DNA from: Anaerolineae bacterium
GTDB lineage: Bacteria; Chloroflexota; Anaerolineae; UBA4142; SHND01
Length of the DNA stretch: 32,538 bases
Reading direction: 5' to 3'
NCBI GenBank assembly: GCA_021463195.1
Contig: JAJTXZ010000056.1
Span: 1 to 32,538 of the forward strand
Shown: positions 1 through 10,300 of the stretch, in pieces
How the letters are laid out: the number at the start of each line of letters is the position of its first letter
How positions within the stretch are numbered: the stretch's first letter is position 1
The notes under the pieces: model-generated
Database searches by the model: none
Told to the model about the DNA's origin: nothing
What the model saw: only the letters and a program-made list of their open reading frames with translations
Program-made: the position numbers and the translations under genes

Positions 1-5
1 CGAAC

Positions 6-92
6 CCCTCAATCCTTCGGGGTGAACTCTGTGAGAAATCTCGCGCTTTCCCATTGAGATTTCTCGCAAAACATGTCCCGAAGAATTGAGGG
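6..92. repeat. Nested intergenic palindrome
   Basis: Outer arms at 6-21 and 77-92 are complementary at 15 of 16 positions, with one internal mismatch. Inside them lies a second inverted repeat built on GAGAAATCTC (32-41) and GAGATTTCTC (55-64). The two stems are stacked, as in a foldback element or a structured RNA leader. No coding frame crosses it convincingly. The gene on the left lies outside the window, so its role there (attenuator, terminator or small mobile palindrome) cannot be decided. Confidence 0.6.
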
Positions 93-245
93 AACGGCTC
101 GAAATGACACTTAGCGCAAGTCCTGATTTTGAATCATTCTAGCACAACTCGAATGCGAGTCGTAGTAAGGGCTTGGTAAGGCGCGTTATCCCTTGTTCCT
201 ATTGTTTCCGCGCGCCGACTGCGCGATAGTAAAGCGCATTAACGA
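93..245. other. Intergenic region upstream of the first gene
   Basis: No gene is seen here. A small dyad ACTCG-AATG-CGAGT lies at 147-160. On the minus strand the sequence TGCTAGAAT (144-136) resembles an extended -10 element pointing left, out of the window, but no convincing -35 box accompanies it. On the plus strand I could not find a good sigma70-type promoter for the gene at 246. Confidence 0.35.
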
Positions 246-2468
246 ATGTCGCGCAAATTATTTCTCCCTTTAGTGATTCTGCTTGTCGCCGCGCTCTGCG
301 GCGTGAGCAGTTTGTTTGTCTTGCCGCCGCCCGCGCGCGTATCCGCCGCGTCATGCGCCGAAGATGCCGCGAATCTTTTACGCAATGGCACGATGGCGGG
401 CGGCAAAACTAATAGCTATGGTGTCGTCGCGCGAAGATGGAAAGCGTTCGTCGTCGGCGCGACGAAACCAAATTTCGAGAACGCGCCGAATGAAGGATAC
501 GACCCGAACGGTTCGCAGTACCTTTGGCGCGATTTGGATAAATGGGACGCGGGCATTTATCAAAAAGTAAACGCGCTCACGCCGGGCCAAGATTATCATT
601 TTTGGCTCGTGTGGGGTCAGGCGCTGCATGATATTGCCGGAAACAATGCGCGCGCGACAATGTTGAATCGTCAAATCGGCGTGGACCTTGCCGGCGGCAC
701 AGATCCGACCGCGCCCAATGTAATCTGGAGCGTGCCGTATTATGGCGAAAGCGGGTTCAATCGTCCCGAATGGCATTTGAATTTTACGGCGAGCGGGACG
801 ACCGCGACCTTTTTTCTGCGCGCGCAAAATAATCACACTGACGGACGCAATAAGGTTTTTTTCGATACCGCGTGTTTACGCGCGGTCAGCGGCGCGCCTA
901 CTTCGACGCCGTGGTCACCGACGCCCACCGCGACGCTAACGCTTGCGCCTTCGCCGACACCCTCGCTTACGCCGACCCAAACGCCTATCCCCGGCGCGAA
1001 AATTGACGATACGGACGCGGCGATTGCGTACGCTGGAGTCTGGCAGCAGCAATCGAACGCGGCGGCGTTGAACGGGTCATTTCATTACGGGCGCGGTATC
1101 AAAGGCGCGGCGGTTTCAGCGTCGTACCCGTTTACGGGAACGCAAGTGACCGTGTGGTACATCGGTTATAAAAATCGCGGCAAAGCGAAAATTATGATTG
1201 ATGGCGTCAAAGTGGGCGTCATTGACCAATACACGCCGAATTTGACATTTAATTTAGCGCAATCGTTTTTCAATCTGTCGCCAGGCGCCCATACTTTGAA
1301 AATTAAAAATGCGGGCGCGAAAAATCCGAACGCGCTCGATTCGATTATTGTGCTGGACGCGTTTGAGGTTCCCAACAGCGCGGCATCGCAAGCGTACAAA
1401 GCCGTCGGTTTGCGCGTGACCCGCACGCCATCCGCGCCGCCAACGCCGACGCATACGCGCGTGCCGCCGCGCTGGCGGCCGATTGAATTCGCCGCGCCCG
1501 CCGCGCCGACGCCGGATGATCCGACGGTGCTTTGGGATGCGCGGTTGGCGGATTTGAATGTGTATTTGGAAACCGCGCAGGTCGCGCCCGGCGCGTGGTA
1601 TTGGAAATTGATTCGCGCGGATTATCATGACCCGTTTCAACACGGCGGCGTTTTTGGCGGCGACCACAATATGTATTATGTGGTGACGGATGAAAACGGC
1701 GCGCGCGTGGCGAATCAAAAAGTGTGGCAAGCGTGGCCCGACGACCAAACTGCCGCGCTCACGAACGCCGACGGCATCGCCGATATTGCGATGTGGGCAA
1801 ACTATTGGCCCCAAGATGGCCCCGGTCCCTACAACGGTTATGTCGGCGGCTTGCCGAGCGATGTCGTGCGCGGCATGGGTTTGCCCGGCAACAATCACGT
1901 CAGCTTTATTTTATATTTCCAAAAAACGGTTCAAGGCGCGCATAGCGCAACCGTAACGCCGACGCCAACGTTCACCGCCACCGCCTTGCCGACGCCAACT
2001 CAAACGCCAAATGCGCCGCCTGCTTTGCCGACGCCGACCGCCACGGCTATGGTCTCGCCGTCGCCAACGCTTGCGCCGACGGAAAATAAAATGGATGATA
2101 CGGATGCGGCGATTGCGTACAACGCGAATTGGAGCGTCGGCAGCGATGCGCGCGCGTTCAACGCAACGTATCATTACGCGCGCGGCGCCAAAGGCGCGGC
2201 TATCAAGCTGGGATCCAATTTTATCGGAACGCAAATCCGCGTTTGGTATATCGGTTATCGCAATCGCGGCAAAGCGGTAGTGCGGATTGACGGCGTCAAG
2301 GTCGGAGTGATTGACCAATATACGACGGACGTGACGTTTAATTTAGCGCAAACGTTCGGCGGTTTGGCGCCTGGGCCGCACAATTTGAAAATTATCAATC
2401 GCGGAAGAAAAAACGCTCAAGCGTTAGATTCGATTATTGTATTGGATGCGCTCGAAGTGATTCCATAA
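246..2468 (+). CDS. Secreted multidomain protein with duplicated beta-sandwich and Thr/Pro linkers
   Basis: A predicted exported protein of 740 residues whose function is not recognised. Residues 1-36 form a signal peptide: a basic start (MSRK), a long hydrophobic core, and an Ala/Ser-rich end before a Cys. Residues about 40-220 form an all-beta domain that could be a galactose-binding or CBM-like sandwich. A TPTP linker (about 222-250) leads to a domain of about 120 residues starting IDDTDAAIAYAGVW. After a second linker and a distinct domain at about 410-570 (WDARLADLNVYLE...), a third TPT linker leads to a second copy starting MDDTDAAIAYNANW. The two copies share the cores VWYIGYxNRGKA, DGVKVGVIDQYT and ALDSIIVLDA. 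The ATG at 246 directly precedes the signal peptide, although no clear Shine-Dalgarno sequence is present. The architecture suggests a cell-surface or extracellular binding protein, and no catalytic motif is visible. The only strong neighbour signal is the shared terminator with the convergent protease gene. Confidence 0.85.
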   Translation: MSRKLFLPLVILLVAALCGVSSLFVLPPPARVSAASCAEDAANLLRNGTMAGGKTNSYGVVARRWKAFVVGATKPNFENAPNEGYDPNGSQYLWRDLDKWDAGIYQKVNALTPGQDYHFWLVWGQALHDIAGNNARATMLNRQIGVDLAGGTDPTAPNVIWSVPYYGESGFNRPEWHLNFTASGTTATFFLRAQNNHTDGRNKVFFDTACLRAVSGAPTSTPWSPTPTATLTLAPSPTPSLTPTQTPIPGAKIDDTDAAIAYAGVWQQQSNAAALNGSFHYGRGIKGAAVSASYPFTGTQVTVWYIGYKNRGKAKIMIDGVKVGVIDQYTPNLTFNLAQSFFNLSPGAHTLKIKNAGAKNPNALDSIIVLDAFEVPNSAASQAYKAVGLRVTRTPSAPPTPTHTRVPPRWRPIEFAAPAAPTPDDPTVLWDARLADLNVYLETAQVAPGAWYWKLIRADYHDPFQHGGVFGGDHNMYYVVTDENGARVANQKVWQAWPDDQTAALTNADGIADIAMWANYWPQDGPGPYNGYVGGLPSDVVRGMGLPGNNHVSFILYFQKTVQGAHSATVTPTPTFTATALPTPTQTPNAPPALPTPTATAMVSPSPTLAPTENKMDDTDAAIAYNANWSVGSDARAFNATYHYARGAKGAAIKLGSNFIGTQIRVWYIGYRNRGKAVVRIDGVKVGVIDQYTTDVTFNLAQTFGGLAPGPHNLKIINRGRKNAQALDSIIVLDALEVIP
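1003..1374 (+). repeat. Beta-sandwich repeat, copy A (within CDS)
   Basis: The first of two in-frame protein repeats of about 124 residues in the secreted protein, from the start of the IDDTDAAIAY motif to DAFEVPN. It is roughly 65% identical by eye to the copy at 2089-2466, including WYIGY, the GVIDQYT turn and the ALDSIIVLDA strand. It is probably an internal duplication of a ligand-binding module. Confidence 0.75.
2089..2466 (+). repeat. Beta-sandwich repeat, copy B (within CDS)
   Basis: The second copy of the module at 1003-1374, placed at the very C-terminus after a Thr/Pro linker. Cores are conserved while surface positions differ (for example KAKIMIDG versus KAVVRIDG). That pattern fits an old duplication kept under structural selection. 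Confidence 0.75.
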
Positions 2469-2470
2469 AA

Positions 2471-2500
2471 AAAACGCTGCGCTCAAGCGCAGCGTTTTTT
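2471..2500. terminator. Bidirectional intrinsic terminator
   Basis: A perfect 8-bp stem CGCTGCGC / GCGCAGCG closes a TCAA tetraloop. It is preceded by an A run and followed by TTTTTT, so it works on both strands. It lies 3 nt after the stop of the secreted-protein gene and about 55 nt beyond the stop of the convergent protease gene. Confidence 0.92.
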
Positions 2501-2554
2501 GTCGCGGCAAGTTTGAATGGCGTTTTGCTTACGCAAGCGCGAGAGACACATTCT

Positions 2555-3661
2555 TCAAATCGCGCGCGGCGTTTCTGTCTGCCGCATGGTTTTTAACGCT
2601 GCCTGCACGCGCAAAAATTCGCGGATACTGTCAGCGTTCAACATGCCGACGAGCGTTTCGTTCACGGTCACCGGCAAGACGCCGATTTGATGCGCTTGCA
2701 TCGCTTCTGACGCTTCCGCGAGCGAGGTATTGGCGTCCACTATCGGTATGTTGGACAGCATCGCTTGGCTGATGGGCGCATTCGCGCCGAACGCGCTCAA
2801 GCCGCGCATTAACGCGTCGCGGGTCAAGACGCCGACGATGCGCCCATGTTGCGTAATCGCAAAGTCTTGCTGTCCTGTCGCCATCATCGAATCCACTGCC
2901 GTGCCGAGCCACTCCCACGGCGCGAACGCGCGAATGTTTGTGCGCATTGCCTGTTCGACAGTGTAATTTTCAAATTGACTGCGCTGCTGAACCATTTGCG
3001 ATTCCGCTTGCGCGCCCATAAAGATAAACAGCGCGGTGACGGTGAGCAATGGGTTCACGAAAAAGCCCGCCAAGCCAAACAAAATCGCAATCGCTTGCCC
3101 GAGTCGCGCAGCGGTTTTGGTCGCGCGCGCATAATCCATCTGCGTCGCGAGCAGCGCGCGCAAGATGCGTCCGCCGTCCATCGGAAACGCGGGTATGAGG
3201 TTAAATAACACAAGTACGATATTGATTGTGAACAAGCGCTCGACGAACGATTCATTTCCCCAACCCAAACCGAGCGCGGGAACAGTTGCGCCCGCCAGCG
3301 CCATCACGACCAACAAGCCCGCCGCGATGACAATATTCACCGCGGGGCCGGCCGCGGCGACGACAAGTTCTTGTGACGGTTTCGACGGCATTCGTTCCAA
3401 ACGCGCGACGCCGCCGATAGGTAAAAGGGTAATGTCCTGCGTTTTAATCCCGTAACGCCGCGCCGCAAGCGCATGCCCGTATTCATGCAAGACGACACAG
3501 ACAAACAGCGCTAACACAAATACAATGCTGGCGAACACATCCCACAGACTGCCGCCTTCCAACAAAATGGGCAGCGCGACAAACGCTAGCAGCAGCGGAA
3601 ATGTGGCGTGCATATAAACGCCAATGTTTAAAAATTCACCTAACTTCCACGACCATTTCAT
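2555..3661 (-). CDS. Site-2 protease family (M50) membrane metalloprotease with two CBS domains
   Basis: An intramembrane zinc metalloprotease of 368 residues. The S2P/M50 family cleaves transmembrane segments of substrates within the membrane. The zinc-binding HEYGH motif is at residues 59-63 (His59, Glu60, His63), and the third ligand lies in NLIPAFPMDGG with Asp162. Hydrophobic helices flank both motifs, at about 17-55, 95-135 and 150-215. The C-terminal third holds two CBS domains (about 235-350), which in other M50 members sense adenine nucleotides and regulate activity. The frame is open to 3730, but ATG 3661 is preferred. It has AGGAG eight bases upstream and begins the conserved MKWSWKLG N-terminus, whereas the 23 extra upstream residues look non-coding. 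The gene stands alone, and no candidate substrate such as an anti-sigma factor is adjacent. Confidence 0.93.
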   Translation of the reverse strand: MKWSWKLGEFLNIGVYMHATFPLLLAFVALPILLEGGSLWDVFASIVFVLALFVCVVLHEYGHALAARRYGIKTQDITLLPIGGVARLERMPSKPSQELVVAAAGPAVNIVIAAGLLVVMALAGATVPALGLGWGNESFVERLFTINIVLVLFNLIPAFPMDGGRILRALLATQMDYARATKTAARLGQAIAILFGLAGFFVNPLLTVTALFIFMGAQAESQMVQQRSQFENYTVEQAMRTNIRAFAPWEWLGTAVDSMMATGQQDFAITQHGRIVGVLTRDALMRGLSAFGANAPISQAMLSNIPIVDANTSLAEASEAMQAHQIGVLPVTVNETLVGMLNADSIREFLRVQAALKTMRQTETPRAI

Positions 3662-3744
3662 GCTGATTTTCTCCTGTCGGTTTGAAACGAAACCGACGCT
3701 GTCAACCTCTATCTTTAATACGCCCGCCACATTAAGCGCAGATG

Positions 3745-3787
3745 AATCAAAAAACGGACTGACACTCGATGTGTGCCAATCCGTTTT
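3745..3787 (-). terminator. Intrinsic terminator downstream of the VOC remnant
   Basis: AAAACGGA (3751-3758) pairs with TCCGTTTT (3780-3787), and an inner GACAC/GTGT pairing extends the stem. Read on the minus strand the stem ends in a T6 run. It therefore fits a terminator for leftward transcription coming from the VOC fragment at 3814. It would also insulate the protease gene, which starts downstream on the same strand. Confidence 0.65.
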
Positions 3788-3797
3788 GGTTTCTTAC

Positions 3798-3832
3798 TTT
3801 GTTTGCGCCGCTGTTACAACGGCGCAAACAAA
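3798..3832 (-). repeat. Hairpin over the stop codon of the VOC remnant
   Basis: Thirteen-base arms (3798-3810 and 3820-3832) enclose a 9-base loop that carries the stop codon. This is the degenerate counterpart of the 17-bp hairpin at 13412-13454. Confidence 0.6.
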
Positions 3833-4029
3833 TCAATCACGTTATCGTCTGGATCCAAGATTTGCGCGTAACGCTGTCCCCAAAATGCGTCCCACGGCGC
3901 TTTGCGTTCGCGATAGCCGCGCGCGATCAAGCGCGCGTACGTCGCATCTACCTCAGCCGAATTGTCGCATAAAAACGCGATGCCGATGCGCGAACCGTTT
4001 GGCGCGGACCATTCAGGATTGAAACCTTT
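3814..4029 (-). pseudogene. 3' remnant of a VOC (glyoxalase-fold) gene
   Basis: This stretch is nearly identical to the last 216 bases of the intact VOC gene at 13432-13815. It includes the stop codon and the flanking hairpin, and has only a few substitutions. Identity ends abruptly at about 4029, which removes the first 56 codons, the start codon and the ribosome binding site. What remains is the C-terminal half (from about FNPEWSAPNGS to the end). It is not expected to be expressed. Substitutions in the remnant also break two base pairs of the downstream hairpin that are intact in the full copy, which suggests relaxed selection. Confidence 0.85.
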
Positions 4030-4048
4030 TACAAATTATTACGCCTTG

Positions 4049-4154
4049 GCGTAGGTGGCGTTCTCTAACGCCCCAAATCTCGGTTATTTTCAGCATACCG
4101 CTCTAGAGAGCGCTTTCTACGCCACCCGCTTTGCCATTTTGGCAAAGGTATTGT
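4049..4154. repeat. Structured intergenic repeat, copy 1
   Basis: This copy aligns with 13960-14080. Shared pieces are GCGTAGGT, the small hairpin GCGTT-CTCT-AACGC, the run TCGGTTATTTTC followed by GCATACCG, the run CACCCGCTT, CCATTTTGGCA and TATTGT. In this copy GGCGTAG (4048-4054) can pair with CTACGCC (4118-4124), and CTTTGCC-ATTTT-GGCAAAG forms another stem. The middle palindrome differs in sequence between copies but stays palindromic. It is probably a mobile palindromic element or structured element of unknown role. Confidence 0.65.
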
Positions 4155-4354
4155 AGGGGCGTTTCGTATTTTTGTTGCTGCGAATTCCATTCGCCCTCCC
4201 TCCCGCATGAGCTACCACTCTGTCACCTCCGCGACAGACAACGCATTACATCTTTGCTACAATAGCCGTTACGCGGTTGCCCGTACGCGGATTGTATAGT
4301 AACCTTACGCCAGGCGCGGCGCAAGCGCCGCGAACTTTACAATCGAGTCCCGTC
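4155..4354. other. Leader region of the signalling operon
   Basis: No gene is seen here. The region holds the candidate extended -10 at 4255-4263. A TTG codon at 4277 opens the long reading frame early, but the 26 residues it would add look like an untranslated leader. Confidence 0.4.
4255..4263 (+). promoter_or_regulatory. Candidate extended -10 promoter of the signalling operon
   Basis: TGCTACAAT matches the extended -10 pattern TGnTATAAT with one mismatch. No clear -35 box is found at the usual distance. Transcription would start near 4270, leaving a leader of about 85 nt before ATG 4355 but only a few bases before TTG 4277. This favours the ATG. Confidence 0.4.
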
Positions 4355-7300
4355 ATGCCCAAATCTTCTCGCGTCCTGCGTTCCAAGCAAACGGCGCGCG
4401 CTTCGAAAGCAGCCGCGCGCAAAAATTCAACCTCCACTGCTGCGCGCGCTTTACTACAACAAGCGCGCGATGCCGCGTGGAACGGCAAGCACGCGCGCGC
4501 GATTGAACTCTGTACACAGCTCCTCGTCCAGTCCAACTTGGACATTGCCGCGCAGTTGGACGCGCTTGATGTGCGCGCCGAAAGTTTCATAGCGCAAGGG
4601 CAACTCGACCTCGCCGCCCAAGACGCCAAGAGGATGGTGAAATTGGCAAAGACCAATTCTCCAATCTCCAATCTCCAATCTCAAGCTTTGAACCGCCTCG
4701 CGCTCGTCCAAATGCGGATGGGCGAATTACAAACCGCCGTCAAGACCGCGACTCGCGCGCTGAAAGCGGCACTACAGAGCAAGCAAAAGCCACTCAGCGC
4801 CGAGAGTTATTTCCGTCTCGCCGAAGCGCAATTTCGCGCGCAGGTGAGCGAGCCGGCTCTGCAAAACGCGCGGCGCGCCGCCGAGTTGTTTCACGAACTC
4901 GGAAACCTTTCGGGCGAGGGGCGCGCACTCTGGGTAGTCGCCTTCACGCTTCGACTCCAAGGGCTTGCGCGCGAGTCCCACGAAACGGCGCACGCCGCGC
5001 TGGCATTGTGTCAGCAAACTGGTGATTCGTACGGCGCGGGCAACGCGCTCAACGTCCTCACATTCATAGAACCCGACATTGCCGAACAGCTGAAACTCCT
5101 CACTCAAGCAAGTGTGCAATTTGAGCAAGCAGGTTATCTGGATCGCCTGAGTGTCGTGAAGGGGAATCTCGCCATTGCGTACAGTGCGCTGGGGCTGTAT
5201 CCGCACGCCCGGCGCTTGCAGCAAGAGTGCGTCACAATCTCTCGCGGCATGGGCGCGCGTCTGAACTTGGCGTATTCGCTCGGTAATTTGGCAGATGCGG
5301 AAATTCGGATGGGGCAGATGGAGGACGCGCGCCGCCATCTTGGCGAACTCGCGGAAATGACGCCAACGCTGGGCGACCCGAGCATGTCAGCCGCGGTAGC
5401 ATGGTCCTTGAGCTTGATCGCGCTCGCGGAGGGCGACGCGCAGACGGCTATCCGCAACGCCTCCAGCGCGGCGGACATCGCCCGCGAATCGGGAACGAGG
5501 ACCTACGCAATTGCGGCGGGCGCTGCTTTGGGTGAGGCATATCTAAAGGCGGGCAACCTCACCGCTGCTCTCGCCGCCACAACGCGCGCCACCGACCTGC
5601 ACCGCGCGCAGAGCTTGAGCGCGCTGGAAACGTTTTCGACAGCGGAACTGTGGTGGCGGCACAGTCAGGCGTTGACCGCGAATCAACAAACCGAGCCAGC
5701 GCGCGCCGCGTTGGAGCAGGCGTATCAATTCTTGCTGAACGGCATCGCGAGTTTGAGCGATGAAGGTTTGCGCCGCAACTATCTCAACAAAGTGATGGTC
5801 CACCGCGAAATCATTGCCGCGTGGCTAAAAGACGGCAACACGCGCAAACTCGCGCCCGAAAAATTGTACGCGCATCGCGCGGGCGCCGCCAACTTGCGCG
5901 AACCGTTTCAACGCTTGGTGGATTCGGGCTTGCGGCTGAACGAACTGCGGACGGCAGCGGAACTGTATGAATTTTTGATTGAGCAAGCCACCGAATTGAG
6001 CGGCGCGGAACGCGTGCTGCTCATTTTGGAAAATGAAAATTCGTCCACGCTCGTTGGCTCACTCGTGCCGCAAGGCGAAAAGATTGAAAAGGTGATGCGC
6101 GACGCGGCAGAATCCATTGCCCGCGCGCGTCGTTCCCGCGTAGCGCAGTTGGTAACACCTCACCCCAACCCCTCTCCTCGTAGGAGAGGGGCTAGGGGAG
6201 AGGTATCCGTCATCGTCGCTCCGCTCTTCGCGCAAAACAACTTGCTCGGCTTTTTGTATTGCGACCTGGGCAGCGTGTACGGACAATTCAACGAGACCGA
6301 CCGCGACATGCTCGGCATGTTGGCGAATCAAGCAGCGGTGGCGTTGGACAATGCGCGCTGGCTCGAAGGGCTGGAGCAAAAAGTTTCCGAACGCACACAG
6401 GAATTGAACGCGCGCGTGGACGAACTCGCCATTCTCAACAATGTGCAAAGCGCGATTGCGTCCAAATTGGATTTTCAAGGCATCGTAGATGCGGTAGGCG
6501 ATAAACTCACCGAACTCTTTGTCGGTGAAAACGTCTCCATCGGTTTTTATGACCGAGCCAGCGACATGATTCAGGTGCCTTATATTTTTGAAAACGGCAA
6601 ACGGATTCCAGACGTCTCGTTTCCGCTTGGCGAGAGAGGACTACAAGCGCGCGTCAAGAAAACGCTTGCGCCGCTCGTCATCAACAATCACTTTGACGAA
6701 CGCGCGCAAGAATACGGCATGGTAAATGTGAGCGATGAGTCCAGTCCAAAAGCATGGCTCGGCGTTCCGATTTTGCTCAACGGCGAATATATCGGCGGGT
6801 TCGCGCTGCAAAATTGGGAGCGCGAGAATGTGTACACCGATTCCCATGTGCGGCTCCTCCAATCGCTCGCAGGCAGTTTGGGCGTCGCTCTCCAAAACGC
6901 GCGCCTCTTTCAAGCCGAACAAGAACGCGTCGCGGAACTGCAAATCATCAATTCGATTCAGCAAGGTCTCGCCGCCGAGTTGGATTTTCAAGCGATTGTG
7001 GATTTGGTTGGCGATAAATTACGCCAAGTACTCAAGACGGACGAAATCGGCATTCGCTGGTACGACGCGCAGACGAATCTCGTACATTACCTTTACGAAT
7101 TTGAACACGGGCAGCGTTTAACCGTCCCGCCGCGACCGCCGGTAAGCACGTTTGAAAAGATACTGCAAACGCGTCAGCCGTTTGTGCAGAACACGAATGT
7201 AGAACGCGAGGCGATGCTTGTTACCCACATACCCGACACTGACATCAGCAAATCCAGTGTCACGGTGCCAATCATCGGCAGTGACCGCGTGGTTGGCTCG

Positions 7301-10300
7301 ATCATTGTCGAAGATTACGAAAAAGAATACGCCTTTAGCGATTCGGACGTGCGTTTATTAAGCACGGTTGCGGCATCCATGGGCGTCGCGCTCGAGAACG
7401 CGCGCCTCTTTGATGAAACGCAGCGGCTCTTGAAAATCACCGAAGAACGCGCCGAAGAACTTGCCATCATCAACAGCGTCCAAGCAGGTTTGGCAGCGCA
7501 GTTAAACCTTCAAGCCATCTTTGACCTCGTGGGCGACAAAATTCGCGATACGTTCGATGCACAAGCCGTTATTATCTCCACCTACGACCGCCAGACTAAC
7601 TTGCTACACTATCCCTACATTTACGAGAAAGGTGAGCGTCTAACTGAAGTCGCGCAACCCCTGGATGACAGGGGCTTTGCCCCGTTCGTCATGCGGACGC
7701 GCCAGCCGTTGATGGTCAATCAAGATATGCTCGCACGCGCGGCTGAGGTCGGGTCATTCATTCTCGGCGGCGGTGAAGTGAGCAAGTCGGGAATTTGGGT
7801 CCCGCTCGTCGTTGGCGAGGAAGCGCGCGGCGCAATCTCGATTCAAAATGTGGACCACGAAAACGCGTTTGATGAATCGGATTTCCGCTTGCTGCAAACG
7901 CTCGCCAGCAGTTTGAGCGTGGCATTTGAGAACGCGCGCTTGCTCGACGAAACGACGCGCCGCGCGAATGAAATGTCCGCGCTCACCGACATTGGGCGCG
8001 AAATTTCTGGCTCGCTCGATTTGAATACCGTGTTGGAACGCGTCACGCAAAACGCGCGCAACGTGTTGCGCGCCGCCACGAGCGCGGTGTTCTTGATAGA
8101 GGCGGATGGCAAAACCCTGCGCGCGATTTCCGCGAACGGCGCGACCGCCGACGCAGTGCTTGCCTTTCGCCCGCGTCTCGGACACGGTTTGATTGGGAGC
8201 ATCACGCAAAACGGGATTGCGGAAGCCATCCCCGATGCCACCACTGACCCGCGCGCGATTCATCTGCCTGGCACCAGTCCGACCGCGCAAGGCGAGAAAT
8301 TGATTGTCGCGCCCTTGTTTAGCGCGAACCAGGTGAGCGGCGCGATTGCCGCGTGGCGTGACGCGGACGACGCAATTTTTTCTGCCGAAGATTTGGTGTT
8401 CCTCGACGGCATGGCGCGCCAAGCAGGCATCGCCATTCACAACGCGCGTCTGTTCGACGATTCACAGCGCTTGTTGAATGAAACGAATCAGCGCGCGGCG
8501 GAATCGGAAATCATCAACCGCATTCAGCAGGGACTGGCTTCGCAGCTCGACTTTCAAGGGATTATTGATTTGGTCGGAGCGAAATTCCATGAGATTTTTG
8601 GTCCGCCCACGATGGTGATTAGTCTTTATGAAGCGCGAGCCAATCGCATGGACCATCGTTACATAGTGGAACGGGGAGAGCGTTTTCAAGCAGCGTCGGA
8701 ATCGCCGCCAGACCCGTTACGCGCCGAAATCATTCGCACGCGCCACGCGCTCGTCATCAATGAAAATTTTATTGAACGTTGTCGCGCGTTGGGCATGACT
8801 GATGTGTTGGCGGGCGAAGCGCCCAAGGCATGGTTGGGCGTACCCATCTTGAGCGGGGACCAAGTTGTGGGCATCATCAGTTTGCAAGACCTCGACCGCG
8901 AAAACGCATTCGATGAATCGGCTGTGCGGTTGCTAACGACGATTACATCTTCAATGAGCGTGGCATTGCAGAACGCGCGCCTCTTTGACGAGACGACGCG
9001 CCGCGCGAACGAAATGACTGCGCTCACCGAAATCGGACGCGAAATTTCCGCGACGCTCGACTTGAACACGGTGCTGGAGCAAATCGTCACGCACGCGAAA
9101 AATGTTTTGAACGCGCGCGATGTCTCGATTCGTCTGGTCCAGCCCGATGGTTCGTTGCCCACCGTTGTCGCCGTCGGCAAGTACGCGGACATCAACAAAG
9201 GCGATGCGCTATTTCTGGGCGAAGGTATCACAGGCAACATCGCCAAAACAGGCATTGCCGAAATTGTGAATGACGCGACCAATGACCCGCGCGCCCAAGT
9301 CCTGCCCGGCACCGAAGAGGACGAAGCAACCGAAGCGATGATGTTTGCGCCGCTCATTTTACGCGGCGTCGTAACCGGCATCATGGTCTTGTGGCGCGAC
9401 CGCGAAATCAGCGGACCATTCGTGCAGAGCGATTTGGATTTTATCGTCGGTTTGTCGCGGCAAGCCGCGATCGCGATTCAAAACGCGCGCTTGTTTGACG
9501 AAAGCCATCGGCTTCTCGATGAGACCGAACGCCGCGCGCGCGAATCTGCCGCGACGAGTGAGATTTTGCGCATCATCAGTCAATCGCCCGGCGATGAAAA
9601 ACCGGTGCTGGACGCGATTGCGGATTATGCGGCGCAGTTGTGTCAAGCCGATGACGCGTTTATCGTGCGCGCGAAGGGGGAATGGCTGGTCGTCGCTTCA
9701 GGCACCGACATTGACGAGCTCTCCGTCGCGCAGCGCCGCGCGCCGCTGCATCGCCAAATGGTGGGTGGACGCGCTCACCTCGAACGACGCACCGTCCAAG
9801 TTGCCGATTTGGCAAATGCCTCCGATGACGAATGGAAACTCGCCAAAGAAATGAATTTACGAATCGGCGTTCAAACCGTTTTGGCGACGCCGCTGTTGCG
9901 CGAGGATGAATCACTCGGCGTAATTGTTATCATGCGCAAATCGCCCGAGCCGTTTGATGAAAAACAAATCGCGTTGTTGAAAACATTCGCCGACCAAGCT
10001 GTCATTGCGATTGAAAACGCGCGCCTCTTTTCGGAAAAAGAAAGCGCGCGCCGTGAAGCGGAAGAGGCGAACGCCGCCAAGAGTTCCTTCCTCGCGACAA
10101 TGAGCCACGAAATTCGGACGCCGATGAACGCCATTATCGGCATGAGCGGCTTGATGCTCGACACGCCGCTCAACGACGAACAACACGAGTACGCCGAAAT
10201 TATTCGCGGCAGCAGCGACGCGCTTTTGACCATCATCAATGACATTCTCGACTTTTCCAAGATCGAAGCGGGCAAAATGGAAATCGAAAATCAACCGCTC

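Noticed and set aside
3662-3730. N-terminal extension of the M50 protease up to 3730
   Set aside because: ATG 3661 has AGGAG at good spacing and starts the conserved N-terminus; the extension overlaps the AGGAG itself.
3669-4022. Plus-strand open frames over the VOC remnant and its full copy
   Set aside because: Both copies show matching plus-strand frames simply because the DNA is duplicated. The VOC protein is encoded on the minus strand, with a ribosome binding site and conserved fold motifs.
4277-4354. TTG 4277 as the start of the hybrid kinase
   Set aside because: It would lie within a few bases of the likely transcription start. The 26 extra residues are not domain-like, and ATG 4355 is available.
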